From Streptomyces iranensis (GTDB lineage: Bacteria; Actinomycetota; Actinomycetes; Streptomycetales; Streptomycetaceae): a DNA stretch of 64,000 nt. Location of the stretch: NCBI RefSeq assembly GCF_017874715.1, contig NZ_JAGGLR010000003.1, positions 372,001 through 436,000 of the forward strand. The letters are read 5' to 3'. A program made the position numbers and the translations under genes. Below, piece by piece: positions 17,801 through 25,862 of the stretch. The notes beneath the pieces were generated by a model that worked only from the letters and a program-made list of their open reading frames with translations, was not told where the DNA came from and did not search any database. Position 1 is the first letter of the stretch, and each line of letters begins with the position of its first letter.

Positions 17801-17925
17801 TCCAGGGCGTGCTGCATGACCTCGCGGTCGGTGAGCGCGGTGCCGACCGCCGAGAGGAGGGAGAGCCGTTCATCGCCCCATGAGTGGGAGCGCCCCACCG
17901 CGTCTGTTCCGCGCCACTCCGCCAT
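14878..17925 (-). CDS. PAS/GAF sensor with SpoIIE-type PP2C phosphatase and anti-sigma-like ATPase
   Basis: Cytoplasmic signalling protein of 1015 residues. Order: GAF-like N-terminus (about 20-190) interrupted by an Ala/Gly/Glu repeat linker (about 110-145); PAS with PAC (about 230-350, WDRAGLTLLGL to GKVWDTTESR); second PAS (about 355-450, DAFFAVNRDWRITFLN); GAF (about 470-630); PP2C/SpoIIE phosphatase (about 650-860, with GGDWYDV, VIGDVMGHG and DGLVE metal-site motifs); C-terminal HATPase (about 880-1010, with ELVANVVRHA and DEGGRGLQLV). Such proteins regulate sigma factors by dephosphorylating anti-anti-sigma proteins while the ATPase acts as an anti-sigma or kinase. No sigma or anti-anti-sigma gene is adjacent. 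ATG 17925 follows GAGG. Confidence 0.9.
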   Translation of the reverse strand: MAEWRGTDAVGRSHSWGDERLSLLSAVGTALTDREVMQHALDQAVSELGGLAGLVHWSCGPAGSRTLRLVLASGLPLAALGGWEEIRQDEAPLAPARAVRDGRFIWLPAASGEAPGAGENARAGETTGAGEAPGAGETARAASGSLPAATTVASVPLTGPEGPVGALSVLTGPREPTPEQAAFLDAVGRWAERRLSRSGVGVGDCDEYPWWQRRPGGSVVQQSLDAVKAGSWEWGIHTGEMRWDRAGLTLLGLPGGYERRIESWLNLIHPEDMPRVMAATEKSLRERSGYEAEYRVRRPDGTTGWVQSRAHLELDANGEPVRMLGKVWDTTESRMARESVGQALRYMSDAFFAVNRDWRITFLNVEAERLVGLAGEVLGRPLWEGPAGTVPELEDRCRRAAADGRPTGFDIQWPTDDRWYHIRLVSVPDGLTAYLADVTERRTQAARRAEAERVGAEQAARISELGNALAEAVTTQDVVQVMAGQVLPPFGASGLLMLWLEGGRLNVVGSVGYPRAFLSRVDGVPAFGGYRLLNEVLGSRRPRFISSTEEYEQLFPDLTGNPAIARKNAWAVLPLIASGNAIGTCTVSFDRPRRLSADERTLLTALSGMAAQALARARLYDTEHARAQALQRGLLPRVLPSPAALTPAVRYLPASSGTDIGGDWYDVIPLSAERVALVIGDVMGHGLAEAATMGRLRTAVHTLANLELPPEEVLAHLNEVVSDLGDDSFATCLYAVYDPITGYCSLARAGHPPPLIVRPDGSVECLEPTPDPPLGAGEPPFSTVDLRLPDGSLLVMYTDGLVESAARDIDTGIAECTQVLTSEYGRLLTCPPPRPRSSGRRAGGRHGADHDRLDRLCDLLVGAMLPTKRLTADDTALLIARLHGLASGNTAGWPLPEDPVAAGLARTHVREQLEAWGLDELVVTTELLASELVANVVRHAKGPTRLRLIRGRSLICEVSDASATTPRIRRAAETDEGGRGLQLVSALSQRWGTRYTAEGKCIWTEQPIAWTGAPP

Positions 17926-18015
17926 CCCAGGACCTCACTCACGGAATAGGGCGTTCTCGGACAAACGTAGCACTGGCATATGCCGGACATCACTCACTGG
18001 ACGTCCGCCGCCAAG

Positions 18016-18047
18016 TTCCCTATTTTCCCTACTGGAAAAATAGGGAA
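18016..18047. promoter_or_regulatory. Long AT-rich inverted repeat, candidate Rrf2 operator
   Basis: TTCCCTATTTTCC (18016-18028) and GGAAAAATAGGGAA (18034-18047) form a near-perfect inverted repeat with a 5-nt spacer, lacking only one T in the left arm. It lies 32 bp before the flavoprotein start and contains TTCC-N5-GGAA, reminiscent of boxes bound by CymR/Rrf2 proteins. The Rrf2 gene two genes on is the obvious candidate binder. Confidence 0.6.
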
Positions 18048-18079
18048 TGATGAAGTCCGGCCGATGGAGGGGAGCGGGC

Positions 18080-19276
18080 GTGACGGTGGTGGATGCGGCG
18101 GCCGAAGCACTCGACCGCGCGTGGTGGCTGCAGATCGCCGGCGAGGCGGCGGACGACCTCGCCACGGACGCGGTCGTCCGCGACCAGGCCGGCAAGACGC
18201 CGTACGACGAGATCGCGCGGCTCCGCGAGGCGGGGCTGCTGGCGCTGCTGATCCCCGTCGAGCACGGCGGCGGGGGAGCGGACTGGTCGACGGCCTGCGC
18301 CGTCGTACGGAAGATCGCCGCGGCCGATGGCGCGATCGGCCAGGTGCTCGGCTGCCACTACCTGTTGTCCTTCAGCGCCCGCTTCTTCGGCGGGGCGGAT
18401 CTCGCCGCCCGGGTGGAGCGCGCGTCGGCGGCCGGGCAGTGGTGCTGGGGCGGTGGTCTGACCTCGCGCGAGCCACGGCTGACGCTCACCTCCGGCAGGG
18501 ACGGCCGGCTGGTGAACGGACGCCAGGGGTACGCCACCGGCGTGCTGGTCGCCGACCGGCTGGCTGTCCGCGTCACCCACGCCGACACCGGCGAACCGCT
18601 GGCCGTGCTCGTCGACACCGCCCACCCCGGTGTGGTGTGCGGCAGCGACGACGTGGACACCTTCGGGCAGCGGCTGGCGGCCGGCGGCAGTGTGGAGTTC
18701 GACGCGGTGCCGGTCGAGGACGACGCGGTGCTCGGCCCGCTCTCCTGGGATGAGGACACCCTCTCGCCGTTCAGCGGGCTGGCCGCGCCGACCGGCCGTC
18801 TGGTCTCGGCGCAGATATGTCTCGGGATCGCGCAGGGGGTGCTCGCCGAGGCCCGCGAGTACACCAGGGCGGTGCACGCGCCCTGGCCGCACACCTCCCC
18901 GCGCGATCCGTACGCGCTGACCACCTACGGGGAGCTCACCGTCGCCACCTTCTCCGCCGCCGCCCTCGCCGACCAGGCGCTGGAGGCCCTGGACGGCGGG
19001 CTGGCGCGCGGCGAGGACCTGACCGACGACGAATGCGCCGAGATCACCGTGCTCGCCGCCGCGGCCGAGGCCGCCGCCTCCCGGGCCGCCCACGACGCCA
19101 CCGCCCGCGCCCTGGACGTCGTCGGCGCCCGCTCCGCCTCCTCGGCCTACGGATTCGACCGCTTCTGGCGCAACGCGCGCACCCACACCCTCTACGACCC
19201 CGTCGCCCACCGGCTCCACGAGGTCGGGGACTACTTCCTCAACGGCGAGCACCCCCCGTTCACCCTGCCCTTCTGA
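18080..19276 (+). CDS. Acyl-CoA-dehydrogenase-fold flavoprotein, DszC/SfnB-like monooxygenase
   Basis: Flavin-dependent enzyme of 398 residues in the acyl-CoA dehydrogenase fold. Features include an N-terminal helical segment (YDEIARLREAGLLALLIP), the flavin-domain motif GGGLTS, and a C-terminal helix with DVVGARSASSAYGFDRFWRNARTHTLYDP, typical of the SfnB/DszC group that oxygenates organosulfur compounds or similar substrates with reduced flavin. The GTG at 18080 is preferred because GGAGGGGAG precedes it; an upstream in-frame ATG overlaps the operator. The adjacent Rrf2 regulator supports a role in sulfur scavenging (inference). Confidence 0.85.
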   Translation: MTVVDAAAEALDRAWWLQIAGEAADDLATDAVVRDQAGKTPYDEIARLREAGLLALLIPVEHGGGGADWSTACAVVRKIAAADGAIGQVLGCHYLLSFSARFFGGADLAARVERASAAGQWCWGGGLTSREPRLTLTSGRDGRLVNGRQGYATGVLVADRLAVRVTHADTGEPLAVLVDTAHPGVVCGSDDVDTFGQRLAAGGSVEFDAVPVEDDAVLGPLSWDEDTLSPFSGLAAPTGRLVSAQICLGIAQGVLAEAREYTRAVHAPWPHTSPRDPYALTTYGELTVATFSAAALADQALEALDGGLARGEDLTDDECAEITVLAAAAEAAASRAAHDATARALDVVGARSASSAYGFDRFWRNARTHTLYDPVAHRLHEVGDYFLNGEHPPFTLPF

Positions 19277-19303
19277 CGGCCCGGTGCTCAAGGGGCGGAT
19301 AAT
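19274..19303 (+). promoter_or_regulatory. Promoter for the Rrf2 gene
   Basis: CTGACG (19274-19279) and GATAAT (19298-19303) are separated by 18 bp, and the -10 ends 6 nt before the ATG at 19310. The Rrf2 gene can therefore be expressed as a leaderless transcript independent of the upstream flavoprotein, whose stop codon overlaps the -35. Confidence 0.6.
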
Positions 19304-19309
19304 CAGCGC

Positions 19310-19768
19310 ATGCGGATCTCGGCGAAGGCGGACTATGCGGTGCGGGCGGCATTGGAACTGGCGGCGACGGAGGAGGACACCTCCGTCAAGGCCGAGGCGA
19401 TCGCCGCCGCGCAGGGCATCCCGCACAAGTTCCTCGAGGGGATCCTGGGCGATCTGCGCCGGGGCGGCCTGGTGGCCAGCCAGCGCGGCGGCAAGGGTGG
19501 CTACCGGCTGGCCCGCCCGGCGGACACCATCAGCATCGCCGAGGTGATCCGGGTGGTCGACGGCCCCCTGGTGTCGGTGCGCGGAGTGCGCCCGCCCGAG
19601 CTGTCGTACTGCGGACCCGCGGAGTCGCTGCTGCCGCTGTGGATCGCGGTACGGGCCAACGTACGCAAGATCCTCGGCGAGGTGACCCTCGCGGAGGTGG
19701 CCGCGGCCGAGCTGCCCGGCGACGTCCTGGGCCTCGCCGAGGACCCGGAGGCGTGGACCAACCCCTAG
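19310..19768 (+). CDS. Rrf2-family transcriptional regulator
   Basis: Winged-helix regulator of 152 residues with the Rrf2 N-terminus (MRISAKADYAVRAALELA) and wing SQRGGKGGYRLARP. It has a single Cys (YCGPAE), so it lacks the three-Cys set that holds an Fe-S cluster in IscR or NsrR. It is more like CymR-type members that sense through a protein or metabolite. It lies 33 nt after the flavoprotein and probably binds the inverted repeat at 18016-18047. Confidence 0.92.
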   Translation: MRISAKADYAVRAALELAATEEDTSVKAEAIAAAQGIPHKFLEGILGDLRRGGLVASQRGGKGGYRLARPADTISIAEVIRVVDGPLVSVRGVRPPELSYCGPAESLLPLWIAVRANVRKILGEVTLAEVAAAELPGDVLGLAEDPEAWTNP

Positions 19769-19796
19769 CGCCCGAACCGTCGGCGCCAAAGCCGCC

Positions 19797-20519
19797 CTAC
19801 GAGCCGGCGTCCAGGCCGTCGACCATGCGGTCGAGCAGCCGCGCGAACGTGGCGTCGGGGGTGAGCGGGCGTACCGGGGCGGAGAGGGCCTCGGCGAGCT
19901 CCGGATGGTGTCCGTCGGCGGCCACCGCGGCGAGATAGCGGGCTTCGGCGGCGGCCCGCTCGGGCGAGGCGGAGAGCGCGGCCTGGGCGATCTCGTCGGC
20001 GACGAGCCTGGCGGCGAAACCCGTGATCAGGCTGAACACCTCCAGCTTCGCACCGCCGTCCAGTGCGGTGGGCCGCAGGGCGGCGAGCGCGTGTTCCAGG
20101 AAGGCCAAAGTGTTGGGCCCGAGGGACCAGCGGCGGTTGAACAGCGCGGTGGGCAGCCAGGGGTGGCGGAGCATCAGAGCCCGCTGGGCATGGGCGATGG
20201 CCTTCAGATCGGCACGCCAGTCGCCGGTCAGCGGGTCCGGCGGGGACAGCTCGCCGCTCACGTGGTCGACCATCAGCTGCAGCAGCGTCTCCTTGTCGGG
20301 AGCGTAGCTGTACAGCGACATGACCCCGGCGCCGACCTGCGAGGCCACCCGCCGCATGGTGACCGCGTCGATTCCCTCCGCGTCCGCGAGGGCGACCGCC
20401 GCGGCAGTGATCGCCGCCCGGCTGAAGGCGGGTTTGCGCCCCTTGCGGGGGCGGTCGGAGTTCAGCCACAGCTGCTGGGGGTCGACGCCTCCGGCGTCCG
20501 ACCCGTCACCGCGCACCAC
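19797..20519 (-). CDS. TetR-family transcriptional regulator
   Basis: Repressor of 240 residues with a TetR HTH (FSRAAITAAAVALADAEGID, then MRRVASQVGAGVMSLYSYA with the YSYAPDKETLL recognition end) and a C-terminal domain of the TetR_C_1 type. The start is set at GTG 20519 because GAAGGAG lies 10 nt upstream. A further open stretch to TTG 20585 has no ribosome site. It diverges from the CocE/NonD hydrolase and a CGTAC-GCG-GTACG palindrome lies in the shared promoter. Confidence 0.9.
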   Translation of the reverse strand: MVRGDGSDAGGVDPQQLWLNSDRPRKGRKPAFSRAAITAAAVALADAEGIDAVTMRRVASQVGAGVMSLYSYAPDKETLLQLMVDHVSGELSPPDPLTGDWRADLKAIAHAQRALMLRHPWLPTALFNRRWSLGPNTLAFLEHALAALRPTALDGGAKLEVFSLITGFAARLVADEIAQAALSASPERAAAEARYLAAVAADGHHPELAEALSAPVRPLTPDATFARLLDRMVDGLDAGS

Positions 20520-20568
20520 GACCTGATCGCTCCTTCCCCGCCATGGCGACTTGCCCCGCCATGCCGAC

Positions 20569-20612
20569 TTGCGGAATCCATCCAAGCATCTACTATTCTC
20601 GTACGCGGTACG
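20569..20612 (+). promoter_or_regulatory. Hydrolase promoter with TetR operator
   Basis: TTGCGG (20569-20574), 16 nt and TACTAT (20591-20596) form a promoter reading right. The palindrome CGTAC-GCG-GTACG (20600-20612) covers the expected transcription start, a common repressor position. The operator is also close enough to shut the TetR gene's own promoter. Confidence 0.6.
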
Positions 20613-20635
20613 GGATTAGGGGAGGGGAACGCGGG

Positions 20636-22339
20636 ATGACGTCACACACGCGCGATGGAGTGTCCGGCGCCACGGACGGCGGGGCCGGAACCACCTGGGT
20701 CGCGCCCCCAGGCAAGCCGCCGCTGTCCGCACGGATGATGAGGGCGACCTGGCGCGGCCTTCCGGCCAAGCGGTACGAGGCGGGATGGGAGCCGGGCCTC
20801 GGGGTCCCGGCCGCCGACGGCAGCCTCCTCCGTACGGACCACTACTTCCCGCGCGCGGACGGCGACTTCCCCACCCTGCTGGTGCGCTCGCCCTACGGCA
20901 GGGGTGTGCCCTGGTCACCCATGTACGGCATGCTCTTCGCCGAGCAGGGCTTCCACGTCGTGCTGCAGAGCTGCCGCGGCACCGGTGGCTCGGGCGGCGA
21001 GTTCCACTTCTGGCGGAACGAGGCCGCCGACGGCCTGGCCACCGTGGACTGGCTGCGCGGCCGGCCCTGGTTCAACGGCGCGCTGGGCACCCTCGGCCCG
21101 AGCTACCTCGGCTATGTGCAGTGGGCGCTCGCCCTGGACCCGCCGCCGGAGCTGCGGGCGATGGTGGTGCAGGTCGGCCTGTACGACCCGCATGCCCTGT
21201 TCCACCGCAACGGCGCCCTGCAACTGGAGAACGCGCTGCTCGTCGGCTCCGGTATGACCTCCCAGCACCGGGGGTTCGGCCCCTTCCTCCGGGCCACGCT
21301 GCGGCTGCGGCGCCACTTCGCGGAGATGACCCGGGCGCTGCCGCTGCGCGGGTCGTACGTCCGCGGGCTCGGGGGTGAAGTGCCCTGGCTGGACGAGGTG
21401 ATGTCACACCCGGACGCCGACGACCCGTTCTGGGAGGGCGCGTCCACGGGGAACGCCGCGGCCGGCTCGCGCGTCCCCACCTGTCTGATCAGCGGGTGGC
21501 AGGACGCGCTGGTGGACCAGACCTTCGAGCAGTACGGCCGGTTGCGCGGGGCGGGCTGCGACACCTCCCTGCTGGTCGGCCCCTGGACCCACGCCTCCGC
21601 GCTCCAGAAGGGCTGGCCGGAGGTCTTCGCCGAAAGCCTCGCCTGGCTGCGCGCGCATCTGTGCGACGACCGCTCGGGGCTGCGCCCGACCGGGGTGCGG
21701 GTGCACATCGGCGGTCAGGGGCACTGGCGGGACCTCGCCGAGTGGCCGCCGTCCCCGGCCGTCGGCCAGTGGTTCCCGGCGGGGGACGGGCGGCTCATCC
21801 GGCAGCCGTCCGAGACGTCCGTCCCGCTCGCGGCCTTCCGCTACGACCCGGCCGACCCCACCCCGTCCATCGGCGGGCCACTGCTCTCGGCTACCGCGGG
21901 GAGCCGTGACAACGGCGACCTCGAGGAGCGCCCCGATGTGCTGACGTTCACCAGTGAGCCGATGAACGAGCCCATGGACGTCCTCGGCCCGGCGACCGCA
22001 CGGCTGCGGATCTCCACGGACACCGGGTACGCCGATGTCTTCGCCCGGCTGTGCGACGTCGACGGAAAGGGCCGCTCCGTCAATGTGTGCGACGGGCTGG
22101 TACGGCTGCCCACCACACCGGCGCACCCCCTGGAGGTCACCGTGCCGATGAGCTCCACCGCCCACCGCTTCGCCCCCGGCCACCGGGTCCGTCTCCAGAT
22201 CAGCGGTGGCGCCCACCCGCGTTTCGCCCGCAACTCCGGAAGCGGCGAGCCGACGCTCGACGCGACCACTCTCACGCCCGTGCGCATCACCGTGCACGGG
22301 GGCTCGGCGCTGGAGCTGCCTCAGGCCCGCGCCGAATGA
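20636..22339 (+). CDS. CocE/NonD-family hydrolase (X-Pro dipeptidyl-peptidase S15 type)
   Basis: Serine hydrolase of 567 residues. The alpha/beta-hydrolase part shows the RxxxGR-type entry (VRSPYGRG), the oxyanion region SCRGTGGSGG, nucleophile Ser in GPSYLGY, Asp in SGWQDALVD and catalytic His in GPWTHAS. The last 200 residues form the jelly-roll PepX C-terminal domain (LRISTDTGYADVFARL). Family members cleave amides or esters such as cocaine, cephalosporin esters or peptides. ATG 20636 follows GGGGAGGGG. Expression is probably inducible through the divergent TetR. Confidence 0.92.
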   Translation: MTSHTRDGVSGATDGGAGTTWVAPPGKPPLSARMMRATWRGLPAKRYEAGWEPGLGVPAADGSLLRTDHYFPRADGDFPTLLVRSPYGRGVPWSPMYGMLFAEQGFHVVLQSCRGTGGSGGEFHFWRNEAADGLATVDWLRGRPWFNGALGTLGPSYLGYVQWALALDPPPELRAMVVQVGLYDPHALFHRNGALQLENALLVGSGMTSQHRGFGPFLRATLRLRRHFAEMTRALPLRGSYVRGLGGEVPWLDEVMSHPDADDPFWEGASTGNAAAGSRVPTCLISGWQDALVDQTFEQYGRLRGAGCDTSLLVGPWTHASALQKGWPEVFAESLAWLRAHLCDDRSGLRPTGVRVHIGGQGHWRDLAEWPPSPAVGQWFPAGDGRLIRQPSETSVPLAAFRYDPADPTPSIGGPLLSATAGSRDNGDLEERPDVLTFTSEPMNEPMDVLGPATARLRISTDTGYADVFARLCDVDGKGRSVNVCDGLVRLPTTPAHPLEVTVPMSSTAHRFAPGHRVRLQISGGAHPRFARNSGSGEPTLDATTLTPVRITVHGGSALELPQARAE

Positions 22340-22379
22340 TGAAACGGTCGCTGGCGCGCGGGGGGCGTCAGCGGCCGTC

Positions 22380-23351
22380 TCATCCGTCCACCACATAGCC
22401 GAGGGCCTTGTCGACCACATTGCGCAGAGGGCGGCCCTCGCGCCGTCGGAGCAGATTGTCGAGGAAGAGTTCGCCCAGGTCGGCGCGCCAGTCCGTGACC
22501 TCGCCCGCGGTGTGCGGGGAGACGATGACACCCGGCATCTCCCACAGGGGCGATTCCGCCGGGAGCGGCTCATGGGTGAAGACATCCAGCGCCGCCCCGG
22601 CCAGCCTGCCCTGGGCCAGGGCGTCCACGAGGGCCTGCTCGTCGACCAGCGGGCCACGCCCGACGTTGACCAGCCGGGCGCCCCGCTTCATCGCCGCAAG
22701 TACGGGCGCGTCGACCATGCCACGGGTGGCGGGGGTGAGCGGGGCGGCCAGGACCACGTAGTCCGCCTCGCCCAGCGCCTCGCGCAGGCCCGCCGGGCCG
22801 TGCACCACGCCGAAGTCCGGGTCGGCGGTCCGCGGTGTGCGGCCCGCGCCACTGACCCGCATGCCGACCGCGCGCAGCAGCCGGGCGACGGCCCGCCCGA
22901 TGGAGCCGGTGCCCCAGACCAGGGCCGTACGGTTGCCGATGCGCTCGCTGTCCGAGGGGCGCCACTCCCGGCGGCGCTGATGCTCCCAGGTGCCGGGGAA
23001 GTCCTTGGCGAGGGAGAGGACCAGCCCCAGGACGTACTCGGCGATGGGCCGGTCGTAGACGCCCCGCGCATTGGTGAGCACCACCTCGGGGTTGCCGGTC
23101 AGCGCGGGGAAGAGGAACGGCTCCACCCCCGCCGCGGCCACATGCACCCAGCGCGGGGCCCTCGCCGGATCGTCCGGCCAGGCGCCGGCCACCGCGGAGG
23201 TCAGCGGCCACCACGCGAGCAGGGCGTCCGCGCCGGGGAGGAACAGCGGCAGCTCCTCCTCGGTGGCGTACACCGTCTCGGCGAGGGACTCGATCCGCGC
23301 CCGGTTGGGCGGCAGATGGTCCCGGTACAGGACGACCAGCCGGTCAGCCAC
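22380..23351 (-). CDS. D-2-hydroxyacid dehydrogenase family protein
   Basis: NAD(P)-dependent 2-hydroxyacid dehydrogenase of 323 residues. It shows the Rossmann motif WGTGSIGRAVARLL near residue 145, catalytic Arg in NVGRGPLVDE, the LDVF segment with acidic partner (ALDVFTHEPLP) and His in SPHTAGEVTDW. It would reduce a 2-keto acid or oxidise a 2-hydroxy acid such as glyoxylate/glycolate. GTG 23351 with GGGAG upstream is preferred; an in-frame ATG at 23387 is possible. It diverges from the MFS operon across a 361-bp gap. Confidence 0.9.
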   Translation of the reverse strand: MADRLVVLYRDHLPPNRARIESLAETVYATEEELPLFLPGADALLAWWPLTSAVAGAWPDDPARAPRWVHVAAAGVEPFLFPALTGNPEVVLTNARGVYDRPIAEYVLGLVLSLAKDFPGTWEHQRRREWRPSDSERIGNRTALVWGTGSIGRAVARLLRAVGMRVSGAGRTPRTADPDFGVVHGPAGLREALGEADYVVLAAPLTPATRGMVDAPVLAAMKRGARLVNVGRGPLVDEQALVDALAQGRLAGAALDVFTHEPLPAESPLWEMPGVIVSPHTAGEVTDWRADLGELFLDNLLRRREGRPLRNVVDKALGYVVDG

Positions 23352-23712
23352 GTCCGGCTCCCGCGGAGTCGGCCGCGGCGGTGGCATCGGTCATGACGGG
23401 GCTCCCACGGGCGTGACGGGTACGGGCGGACGCCTCAAGCGTGGCCGAGACCACGCCGGTGGACAACGGACAGAGTGTCCACCCGATGACGAGGGACGGA
23501 ACACGGTGGACGTTGACGGTGGCCGACGGCTGAACCAGGGTGATGGCCAGCCGGAACGCGCCACCGGTCGCTCCGGAGCCCATCCCGTCCCCGTCTCCCC
23601 GGGGCGTTCCCTGTCCCCCTCTCCCCGGAGCCCGTCCCCGTCCCCGGGGCGCACCCCGCCCCGCAGCCGGCCTCCGCCGTAGCGCCCCTCCTCGTCCCCA
23701 GGAGATGCGAGC
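23352..23712. other. Intergenic region between divergent dehydrogenase and MFS genes
   Basis: 361 bp without a supported gene. It is C-rich toward the MFS start (runs of CCCCGTCCCC type between 23580 and 23650). It should contain both divergent promoters, but I see no convincing -10/-35 pair or operator palindrome. Confidence 0.5.
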
Positions 23713-25092
23713 ATGTCCCTTCCCAGAACCTCCCGCGATCCCTCCCGAGAGCCCCTCGCGGGCTCCGCCGCCACCCTGGACAACGCCCCCGTCACCGCCT
23801 TTCACCGCAGAATGGTCGCCGTCGCCATGGGCGGTCCGTTCTGCGACGGCTATCTGCTCGGCATCATGGGGGTGGCGCTCAGTCTGATCACCCCGGCCCT
23901 GGACCTGGACACGATGTGGACCGGGCTGGTGGCGGCGTCCGTCCTCGTCGGTGTCTTCCTCGGCGGTGTGGTGTTCGGCCCGATCACCGATCGGGTGGGC
24001 CGCCATCTGATGTATGTGCTCAACCTGGTCGCGTTCGTGATCGGTTCCGCGTTGCAGTTCTTCGTCACCGAGGCGTGGCAGCTGGTGGTGCTGCGGCTGT
24101 TCATCGGCATCGCGATCGGCGCCGACTACCCGATCGCCTCGGCCCTCACCACCGAGCTGGTGCCGCGCCGGATGCGCGGCCCCGCCCTGTCCGGGCTGGT
24201 CCTGGCCTGGTGGGTGGGGTACGGGGTCAGCTTCTGGGGCGGCTGGCTGCTGCTGGGCACCGGCGACGACGCCTGGCGCTGGATGCTCGCCTCCGGCGCG
24301 GTCCCCGCCGTGCTCTTCCTGCTCCTGCGGGCGGGCGTGCCCGAGTCGCCGCGCTGGCTGGCGTCGCGGGGACGGGTGGAGGAGGCCAGGGAGGTCGTAC
24401 GCCGCCACCTCGGCCAGGAGGTCAGCGCCGAGGAGCTGCTGGCCGAGGTCCGCCAGGACCGGCGTGGCGGCTCCGGCCTCGGCAACCTCGCCGAGATCTT
24501 CCGCCGTGGCTATGGGATCCCCGTGCTGTTCTGCTCGCTGTTCTGGATCTGTCAGGTGGCGCCGGCCTTCGCGGTGCGGTCCTTCCAGCCGCAGATGCTG
24601 GAGTCCTTCGGGGTGACCGGTACCTTCGGCGCCAGCGCGCTGATCACCACGCTCGCGGTCGCCGGAACGGGCCTGGGGCTGGTCGTCGTCAACCGCATCG
24701 GCAGGCGTCCGCTGCTCATCGGCAGCTTCCTGTGCGTCAACGTCTCCCTGATCGCGCTCACCGTGCTGCCACTGCACTACGCGGCCCTGGTGGTGGCCCT
24801 CTTCGCCGCCTTCCAGTTCTTCGAGGCCGCGGGCAGCGGACTGCAGTTCGTCTACCCCAGCGAGCTGTTCCCCACCGACCTGAGGGCCACCGGCGTCGGC
24901 ATCGCCACCGCCATGAGCCGGGTGGGCTCCGCCTCCAGCACCTTCCTGCTCCCGATGGCCACCGCCGACCTCGGGGTTCGCGGCACCCTCGCCATCGGGG
25001 TGGCCATCACGCTCATCGGCCTGGTGGTGTCCGTCGTCCTCGCCCCCGAGACCAAGAACCTCGGTCTGGCCGAAGCCAGCAGCCGTACCTGA
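23713..25092 (+). CDS. MFS transporter, sugar-porter-like
   Basis: Twelve-helix inner-membrane carrier of 459 residues. Signature loops are present: TDRVGRH between helices 2 and 3, PESPRWLASRGR before the central loop, NRIGRRPLL, and PETKNLGL at the C-terminus. Members move sugars, aromatic acids or other small anions by proton symport. AGGAGA lies upstream of ATG 23713. It heads an operon with the HAD and FAD-oxidoreductase genes (gaps 38 and 66 nt), so it probably imports their substrate. Confidence 0.92.
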   Translation: MSLPRTSRDPSREPLAGSAATLDNAPVTAFHRRMVAVAMGGPFCDGYLLGIMGVALSLITPALDLDTMWTGLVAASVLVGVFLGGVVFGPITDRVGRHLMYVLNLVAFVIGSALQFFVTEAWQLVVLRLFIGIAIGADYPIASALTTELVPRRMRGPALSGLVLAWWVGYGVSFWGGWLLLGTGDDAWRWMLASGAVPAVLFLLLRAGVPESPRWLASRGRVEEAREVVRRHLGQEVSAEELLAEVRQDRRGGSGLGNLAEIFRRGYGIPVLFCSLFWICQVAPAFAVRSFQPQMLESFGVTGTFGASALITTLAVAGTGLGLVVVNRIGRRPLLIGSFLCVNVSLIALTVLPLHYAALVVALFAAFQFFEAAGSGLQFVYPSELFPTDLRATGVGIATAMSRVGSASSTFLLPMATADLGVRGTLAIGVAITLIGLVVSVVLAPETKNLGLAEASSRT

Positions 25093-25130
25093 CGCTCCGT
25101 CAAACACCGTTCATCGGAAAGGACTCGCCC

Positions 25131-25796
25131 ATGCGCAAGCTGGTCTCCTTCGACTGCTACCGCACGCTCATCAACTTCGACACCCGCACCGCCACCCACG
25201 AGATCGTCAAGGACCGGCTCGCCGAGCTCGGCGTGGACCCCGATCAGTTCCATCACGACGCGTATGTGATGCGCTTCCAGGGCGTCCTGGACGAGTACCT
25301 GCCCTACCGGGAAGTCGTCCGCCGCACCCTGCGCAATGTCATGACACTGCACGGCCTGGAGTACCGGGACGAGGACGGCGAGGCGCTGATCGACGCCATC
25401 AAGAAGTTCACCCCGTTCCGCGAGGTCCCCGACGCGCTGCGCCGCCTCAAGGGCGAGTACGACATCGCGATCCTCTCCAACAGCGAGGACGACCTGATCA
25501 CTTACGCCGTCGAGGCGCTGGGCGTGGACTTCGACCATGTGCTCACCGCCGAACAGGCCGGTGCCTACAAGCCGCTGCCGCAGGCGTTCGAGTACCTCAT
25601 GACGGCCACCGGCCGCGGCCCCGAGGACATCATCCACACCGCCCAGGGCTGGGAGTACGACATCATGCCGACCAAGCGGTACCCGGGCATGCGGCGGATC
25701 TGGGTGAACCGCTACGGCTTCCCCGGCTCGGAGGCCTTCCAGCCGTACGAGGAGATCAAGGACCTGTCCGAGCTGCCCCCGCTGCTCGGCGTCTGA
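25131..25796 (+). CDS. HAD-superfamily hydrolase, haloacid-dehalogenase type II-like
   Basis: Hydrolase of 221 residues with HAD motif I FDCYRTL (nucleophile D8), motif II Ser in LSNSEDD, motif III Lys in AYKPLPQAF, and an acidic motif IV (YDIMPTK). The Asp-x-Tyr-x-Thr form of motif I matches the L-2-haloacid dehalogenase group rather than typical phosphatases (DxDxT). In this operon it could remove a halide or act as a small-molecule phosphatase; the substrate is unknown. Confidence 0.9.
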   Translation: MRKLVSFDCYRTLINFDTRTATHEIVKDRLAELGVDPDQFHHDAYVMRFQGVLDEYLPYREVVRRTLRNVMTLHGLEYRDEDGEALIDAIKKFTPFREVPDALRRLKGEYDIAILSNSEDDLITYAVEALGVDFDHVLTAEQAGAYKPLPQAFEYLMTATGRGPEDIIHTAQGWEYDIMPTKRYPGMRRIWVNRYGFPGSEAFQPYEEIKDLSELPPLLGV

Positions 25797-25802
25797 CCCC
25801 GG

Positions 25803-25840
25803 CCCCACCGCCACCCGCCCCACCGCCACCCGCCCCACCG
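25803..25840. repeat. 15-bp tandem repeat between HAD and oxidase genes
   Basis: Two and a half copies of CCCCACCGCCACCCG fill most of the 66-bp gap, ending 22 bp before the next start. Simple C-rich slippage DNA with no evident promoter. Confidence 0.7.
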
Positions 25841-25862
25841 CTCTTCGCCGCGAAGGGAATCC

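Noticed and set aside
20519..20585. TTG start extending the TetR gene to 20585
   Set aside because: No ribosome-binding site, Trp/Arg-rich extension and overlap with the divergent promoter; GTG 20519 has GAAGGAG.
23344..25107. Minus-strand open frame across the MFS gene ending MTDATAAADSAGAGRG
   Set aside because: Antisense of an intact 12-helix transporter; the last few codons overlap the dehydrogenase leader but show no independent ribosome site.
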